From Mnemiopsis leidyi (Eukaryota; Ctenophora; Tentaculata; Lobata; Bolinopsidae), in contig JH153733.1 in assembly GCA_000226015.1 (NCBI GenBank), forward strand, positions 64,246-128,245: a stretch of 64,000 nucleotides of DNA, in the 5' to 3' direction. Shown here piece by piece: positions 58,920 through 64,000 of the stretch. Both the position numbers and the translations under genes were made by a program. The notes beneath the pieces are model-generated. The model saw only the letters and a program-made list of their open reading frames with translations, did no database searches and had not been told where the DNA came from. Position 1 is the first letter of the stretch; each line of letters starts with the position of its first letter.

Positions 58920-61900
58920 ATGGGATCTTCAGATGAGTACGAGGAGTATGTAGAGGAAGTAGAAGAGATAGTGGTGAGTATACTTATAATATATATATAT
59001 ATATACTTATATACTTCTGTACTTCAATATAGAGTAGTCCGACACTTTAATCACTTTAAACTTGTAGACCATGTACTTATTAACTTAATTAGATAATTAG
59101 ATGATTACATAATAAATCGTCTGTATGACATTTGATCTCCACACTCCAAAATCAAGTTTAGTCATCGAGGACCGAGGAAGGTTTTTCTGGACATAATTAC
59201 CCGAGTGTAGAAAAGTGAATATTAGCGTAAATGTTGAGCATTAATTAATACAAAACTATTGCCCTCCGTGAGGCTCGAACTCACGACCTTCAGATTATGA
59301 GACTGACGCTCTAACCAACTGAGCCAGGAAGGCACTGTACTGATCGGAATTAGGTTTATCATATTTTGGTATACACTAACTCCATTAGTACCTAATTTGA
59401 TTCCTTCATAGTCCATTTGAAATTGCATTTTGATTGGTGAAGCGCCGAAGAGGAAGACCATTAAAAGAAGACATGACTCAATTGACTAACTACAGTCTAT
59501 TATTGATTTCCATAAAGCTTGAAGTGTAGATCATGGTTTGTTAATTCGTCAAATCACAGATCACCTAGAAAGTATTACAACTAACAAAATAGAGAAAATG
59601 ACCTGAACTAGAAATTAGAATTGAGCATTCAAAATCTGAGATGCCTATTCCCTAGTTTTGACTTATTAGTTATTATACATTATACTATACAAAACGCTTA
59701 AAAACCGGGTCATTTGTCGCAAATCGAATATACATGTACATATAATTTGGAGTATATCCGAGACAGAAACAATGTTAATTTGTTTATTGAACCCTTATTC
59801 ACCGATACTATGCCATACTGGATAACTGTGTCGAATCTTGAATTATCTATGCAAAATTATGATCGGATACAAAAGGCACCACCGAGATTCGAACTCGGGA
59901 TCTCCTGTTTACTAGACAGGCGCTTTAACCAACTAAGCCATGGCGCCGCTGTGTGAAAGACTTTCATTAAATTTATAAACGTTACTAAAATTCCGTGCGG
60001 TACGTAACCTCGGTCAGCCATGTATACATGAGCTAACAAAATAATAAATATAAGGTATTAAGCTGGTATCAACTATGAGCCCTGCATTCTGACGACTGAA
60101 TCCCTTCTTCAGGAGGTTGTGAGTACAAAACAAAGTGGAAATGGCGGTTCTCGGTCAGAATCCCGAGCCAGTGTAAGATCCCAGTCCGGCAGCCCTGAGT
60201 TAAAACTTAAAAACGAAGAGGAGGTCGTAGAAATTGTGGAAAGAGTTGAGGTCTGTTCCTTAATTTTGCTCTTGATTTTTCAAATTTAGCATTTGATTCC
60301 AAACAATATGGTAACTGAACCTAACTTAAAACTTCTTAATGGGCAATCGCAGTGAAAACAATAAAATATTTCCTCCTTAATAAAACCTCGTGCACAAATG
60401 TTTATCTGGTCTCTGGATGTTAAAGATTAATTCTATAGATTACAGAACAGCCAGCAACAGTGACCGTGACAAAATGTGGGACTGCAGTTCCCGCTGAACC
60501 AGTAATGGTCAAGGACAATACCAGGACTGACGTGACAGACACAGTTGTTACAGTTGTGACAACACAAGAGACAGAAAGTAAGACAATCTCGGTTTGGCTT
60601 AATTTTAGATTGGAAGTGCTAGGATCAGCCTCGTTAGATGAAGAAACAAAATTTAAATTTCCACAAATAATTTTGTAGATGCACTACCTGCCCCCGGCTG
60701 CCTTCAACACTTTTATTCTCAAGACAAAAAATTCTAGTAATCAACCACCGTTGCTCTCTTGTTGTTTGAAAGTTTTATTAAGTATTGCACATGATTCTAA
60801 ATACACATAGTCTCGGACAACATCTAGTGTGACTTAGGAAAATCCAATATGAGTTGCCTGCTGTCAAAAGATATTGTGAAATCGTCTGAGTGTTTTTCTC
60901 TGACGTCAAACATTTAACTTTCGATCTTCTGTGAGCTAATTTACGATAAACTCTTGAATAAAATAAGGAGCTATCGGTAGTATCCTTATCCTGAATAGTA
61001 GTGTTCTAGTAAAATTATCGAGACATTAGCACGAAAAGAAGGAATAAATTTTAAAATTTCTCGATATGATTGCATGGATGACTAAAAGCAAGTCTGCTTT
61101 CTACCAGTTTCCCGCGACAATCTGAATCATGCATCGAGGGTTTTTTTCGAAATGAAATACGACAAGCTCTGGTACAAACTCATACAAACAGGACACGGCC
61201 GCAATATACAAAAGCAGTTATTTATGTACCCTTTTATAGAGAAATCTTTTCCACGATATGTGACTACAGGCTGAGTGACCGCAAGTTTCGTCAAAAACTT
61301 GCAAATCATACGTTACTTTTATAAGCTTCATTTTGAGCTTTTTCAGTTTTCACACGTAAAACAATGGCATATTATTTTCCTAAAAAACTTTCTAACGCGA
61401 AGTTCTATTACAGAAGACAACAAGGGTAGGAGATCTAAACACAGGAAGAAGAGGAGGTCCACCAATTGTAGTCCTTGTTGCTATTCCAACAACGGTTGTG
61501 GCTGGAGGTCTCCATCTGGTTCGCACTTGTTCTATTTGCCCTCTTTGGCTCTATACACGTTGCCTCTCCCTTCTCGCGATATATGTCATATATATGTGGA
61601 CTATTTTGCCCAAAACTTTACCTCTAAGTTCATTTCGAACTTATTTAGATACAGGAGATATCATTTACTTGAAGTAGACAACTAATAACGAAAATTGGGA
61701 CTGAAATAACGAAATATTTCTCAAGCCACACGACCCCAGGTTGTGGAGGGTACAACCCTGAAGTTATCCCCTTCCTGACTCTGTCCCCTGGTCGCTGTGG
61801 CAGTAGCAGTAGGAGGAAACATCGCTCTGTTAGACGGTCAAGACGAGTAAATATGTCCGACTATAGCTCTAGCAGCAGGTTGCGTAATATTCTCATTTTG

Positions 61901-62902
61901 TAGGTCGGTGGATTGTACTTGTAGGATTATTGCTTTTGTGAAAATCCGCAATTACTCCAAAATTTGTGATTTCTGCTCTCTACTTGTTAAGTTTACAAAC
62001 CTTAATGAACATATTCCAGCAGCAGTTCCACCTCATCCTCCTCTTCCTCCTCCTCCTCCTCGTCTGATGAGTACCATACTCGACCTCAACCAAGAAGACA
62101 GTACGTCTCTCCGGCACCTCAACTTCCGGCAAACTTCCAGATTGTTCAACCTCAGATAGTTACCAGCTCTCCGGGGGCCTTTCCCAACATCAACTTTAGC
62201 AACGTGAGTGAAAGCAAATGAAGCCGGGAGGAACAAGGCAAAGTTTTGATCATTTTCTATAGCTTGTTCGGGTGCTGAGAGTGCTTTTATCGATTTTCTT
62301 AAAGTTTCGAACTGAATATCGATTTTTCCAATTGTTTTTAGCATTTATTCATTAAAGTTTTAGATCAATTCCACCTGTAAAGTCTTTATTTCAGAGTGAA
62401 TGTGCAACTAATCAACCCAGCTCCCCTGTGAGAAGAATCATTCGCAGGGTAAATATTGATAAATTTGTCAATAAATTCACTAAGTAATTGAACATAATAA
62501 TTGTATACTTGATCCAAGAAATGATTTACACATCACAATTTGATCTATTTTTTAATCAAAAATGACAAAAGATGATATATTCTGCAACTGTATCGTACAT
62601 TTCTGCTCAGAAGAAGCCAAAGAAGCCAAGGAAAGTTATACAGGTGGCAGCTCAGCCAAGCTCCTCCTCCTCCTCCTCTTCTAGCAGCAGGTTTGTGAAC
62701 ATTTACATGATAAGTGATAACGTGGCTAAGTAGGCTTAGTAAGTAGCCATAGCAGCTGTACTTGGAACTGCACTTCAGGATCTTGGATTATCAACCGAGA
62801 CATCTTGATCTGTATAGACGCTGTATTGCCATGATTGAGGATGTACATGGTATAACTTACACATTCAAATAATAGTTTAGTTAAAGTAGAAATGCATTCT
62901 CT

Positions 62903-62944
<42 letters not shown>

Positions 62945-63982
62945 CAGTAGCAGCAGTAGTAGTAGCGACTCTGAAGGCCCTGTGGGTCCGGACGGAAAAA
63001 CTCCTCTCAACGGAGGAATGGAGAGAGTTGCCCAGAGCGTTATCATGCATTATCTGGAGAAACAGGTTTTTACCTTGTTGTATCTTTTTATCGATTTTTT
63101 ACTGTCATTACTTAATACTTATGCCGTGATTTATTTGACTTGCTTGTAATACTTGTAAAATTTGTGATATTTGTAAAACGTTTTAATTATGACAACATCT
63201 CTTTCTATACATTGTTATTGTTAGCATGGCTTAGCCCTACCTGTTTCAGCCAAAAAAGAAGAAGAAACCAAAGAAACCTAAGAAGCCCAAGAAGCCTAAG
63301 AAGCCCAAGAAAGCAAAGAAACCTAAACCAGCGCCTGTAATCGTTCAGCCATCCTCCAGCTCTTCCAGTGAGGAGGTCGAAGAAATAGTAAGTAGATTTT
63401 CATTTCTAGATAGACTACGAAAATGTATATGATTTCTCTTAATCGGAATCATTTAGACATAATTAGGTCCACACAAATCGATTCAGGAACGACCCTTCAT
63501 CACAGCTCTTTGCACAAATCGTTCCAACACAGTTAATTCAAATATATGTGTCTACCTCTAAAGCTCTTCTCCTCAGATCCACATGCCAAGTCCGGCACCC
63601 CCTGCACAACCCATTATCCTCGCGGCACCCCAACAGCAGATGCCTCCCATACCTCGCCAGAAGATTGTCCACAAGAAATCCTACATCAAAGTAAATTAGC
63701 CTTTTCGAAGACATTGTCAGTTTCAAAATGATTAACACATTTTAAACACGTTGTGTCTCGCTGAAAGATTGTTATAATCATCTTTGTTGGGTAGGAATAG
63801 TTGAGCACAAAGTTTTGCCGCAAATCCTAAATTGAGGTTTTTGAAGCGGATATATTATACTAAGGTTTAAGGCTCCATCTTTCTAGGTTCCCATCGTGAC
63901 AGCTCATGTCGTGGAGGATGAACCCTTGGAATGGCATCAGACATCCAACAACTGGCAGATGATCATGATGCCCGGAACACAG
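58920..63982 (+). CDS. Ser-, Lys/Pro- and Glu/Val-rich protein, 5' part (12 exons; runs off the right edge)
   Basis: Exons 58920-58973, 60113-60250, 60439-60577, 61414-61494, 61740-61878, 62020-62203, 62395-62448, 62611-62690, 62906-63065, 63250-63387, 63577-63690 and 63887-63982 all join in phase (459 codons). ATG at 58920 lies one base after acceptor GATTATAG. The product starts MGSSDEYEEYVEEVEEIV, then has Ser/Arg- and Val/Thr-rich parts, a Cys pair region (CSPCCYSNNGCGGYNPEVIP), three poly-Ser runs, a run of KKPKKPKKPKK, and Pro/Gln-rich segments. There is no signal peptide and no known domain so far. It is mostly disordered and likely phosphorylated. Several exons end on acidic Val modules (VEEIV, VERVE, VEEI), suggesting exon duplication. 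Function is unknown; the 3' part is needed. Confidence 0.85.
58988..59005. repeat. (TA)n microsatellite
   Basis: A short alternating TA run in the first intron of the Ser/Lys/Pro-rich gene. Confidence 0.8.
59261..59333 (-). tRNA. tRNA-Met-CAT: tRNA-Met (anticodon CAT)
   Basis: 73 bases on the minus strand fold as a full cloverleaf: acceptor stem GCCTTCC/GGAGGGC, D-arm box GGCTCAGTTGGTTAGAGC, anticodon loop CTCATAA, and T arm with GTTCGAGCC. The internal A and B boxes are intact and there is no intron. The elongator type is likelier than the initiator type because of the loop and T-arm sequence. It sits in the first intron of the plus-strand Ser/Lys/Pro-rich gene. Confidence 0.95.
59875..59947 (-). 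tRNA. tRNA-Thr-AGT: tRNA-Thr (anticodon AGT)
   Basis: 73 bases on the minus strand: acceptor stem begins GGCGCC and ends GGTGCC, A box TGGCTTAGTTGGTT, anticodon stem CCTGT/ACAGG with loop CTAGTAA, and B box GTTCGAATC. It closely resembles animal tRNA-Thr-AGT and lies 541 bases from the tRNA-Met in the same orientation and same host intron. Confidence 0.95.
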
Positions 63983-64000
63983 GTATATATTCAAGTAGTA

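Noticed and set aside
62033-62344. Minus-strand frame ending in poly-Gly, and 62726-63046 with poly-Leu
   Set aside because: Antisense reading of the poly-Ser exons on the plus strand. The plus-strand frames fit splice sites and phases.

Overview
The window is nuclear DNA from an animal. It is AT-rich, its genes are split into many short exons with clean GT-AG introns, it carries metazoan-type tRNA genes and many micro- and minisatellites, and it has three assembly gaps (24123-24169, 39865-39874, 50054-50063). A TRPM2-type channel carrying a NUDT9-like domain, an NRF-6-type acyltransferase and a divergent rhodopsin-family receptor fit an aquatic invertebrate. I lean to a non-bilaterian such as a cnidarian, but the sequence does not settle this.

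Left part. A seven-bladed RCC1-type propeller gene runs on the minus strand from 5815 to 26 (8 exons, 372 codons). An intronless plus-strand gene for an NRF-6-like membrane acyltransferase (926-3055) lies entirely inside its last intron. From 27399 down to 8358 the minus strand carries about 40 exons (about 1,690 codons) of a TRPM2-like cation channel. It has the N-terminal SLOG/MHR region, six membrane segments, pore, TRP helix, coiled coil and a C-terminal NUDT9-H domain. Almost every junction was checked by splice phase; one is unresolved (20046/19799). The first exons of this gene are not securely identified.

Middle part (27.4-43 kb). This stretch is poor in recognisable genes. It holds a duplicated exon-like pair (28.3/29.8 kb), a 0.55 kb tandem duplication (33.3-34.4 kb), a decayed mariner-like transposase between two 0.68 kb direct repeats (39.2-41.5 kb), and several short minus-strand candidate exons.

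Right part. A five-exon divergent class A GPCR lies on the plus strand (43355-45851, 584 aa). A long (TG)n tract and two minisatellites follow. Two tandem intronless genes encode near-identical secreted double-rhodanese proteins (53558-54511 and 55860-56816) with matching 140 bp promoters. Two minus-strand tRNA genes (Met-CAT, Thr-AGT) come next. Last is the 5' part (12 exons, 459 codons) of a Ser-, Lys/Pro- and Glu/Val-rich gene that runs off the right edge. Minus-strand candidate exons at 58.4 and 52.3 kb join in phase, which would place the rhodanese pair inside another gene's intron.

The main points for follow-up are: (1) two in-phase, equal-length (157 nt) copies of the S4-S5 exon of the TRPM2-like channel, which look mutually exclusive; (2) tandem-repeat arrays that start exactly at 5' splice sites and multiply the donor sequence, seen at least three times and probably four; (3) two nested-gene arrangements, one firm and one tentative; (4) a Nudix box lacking its catalytic glutamates.
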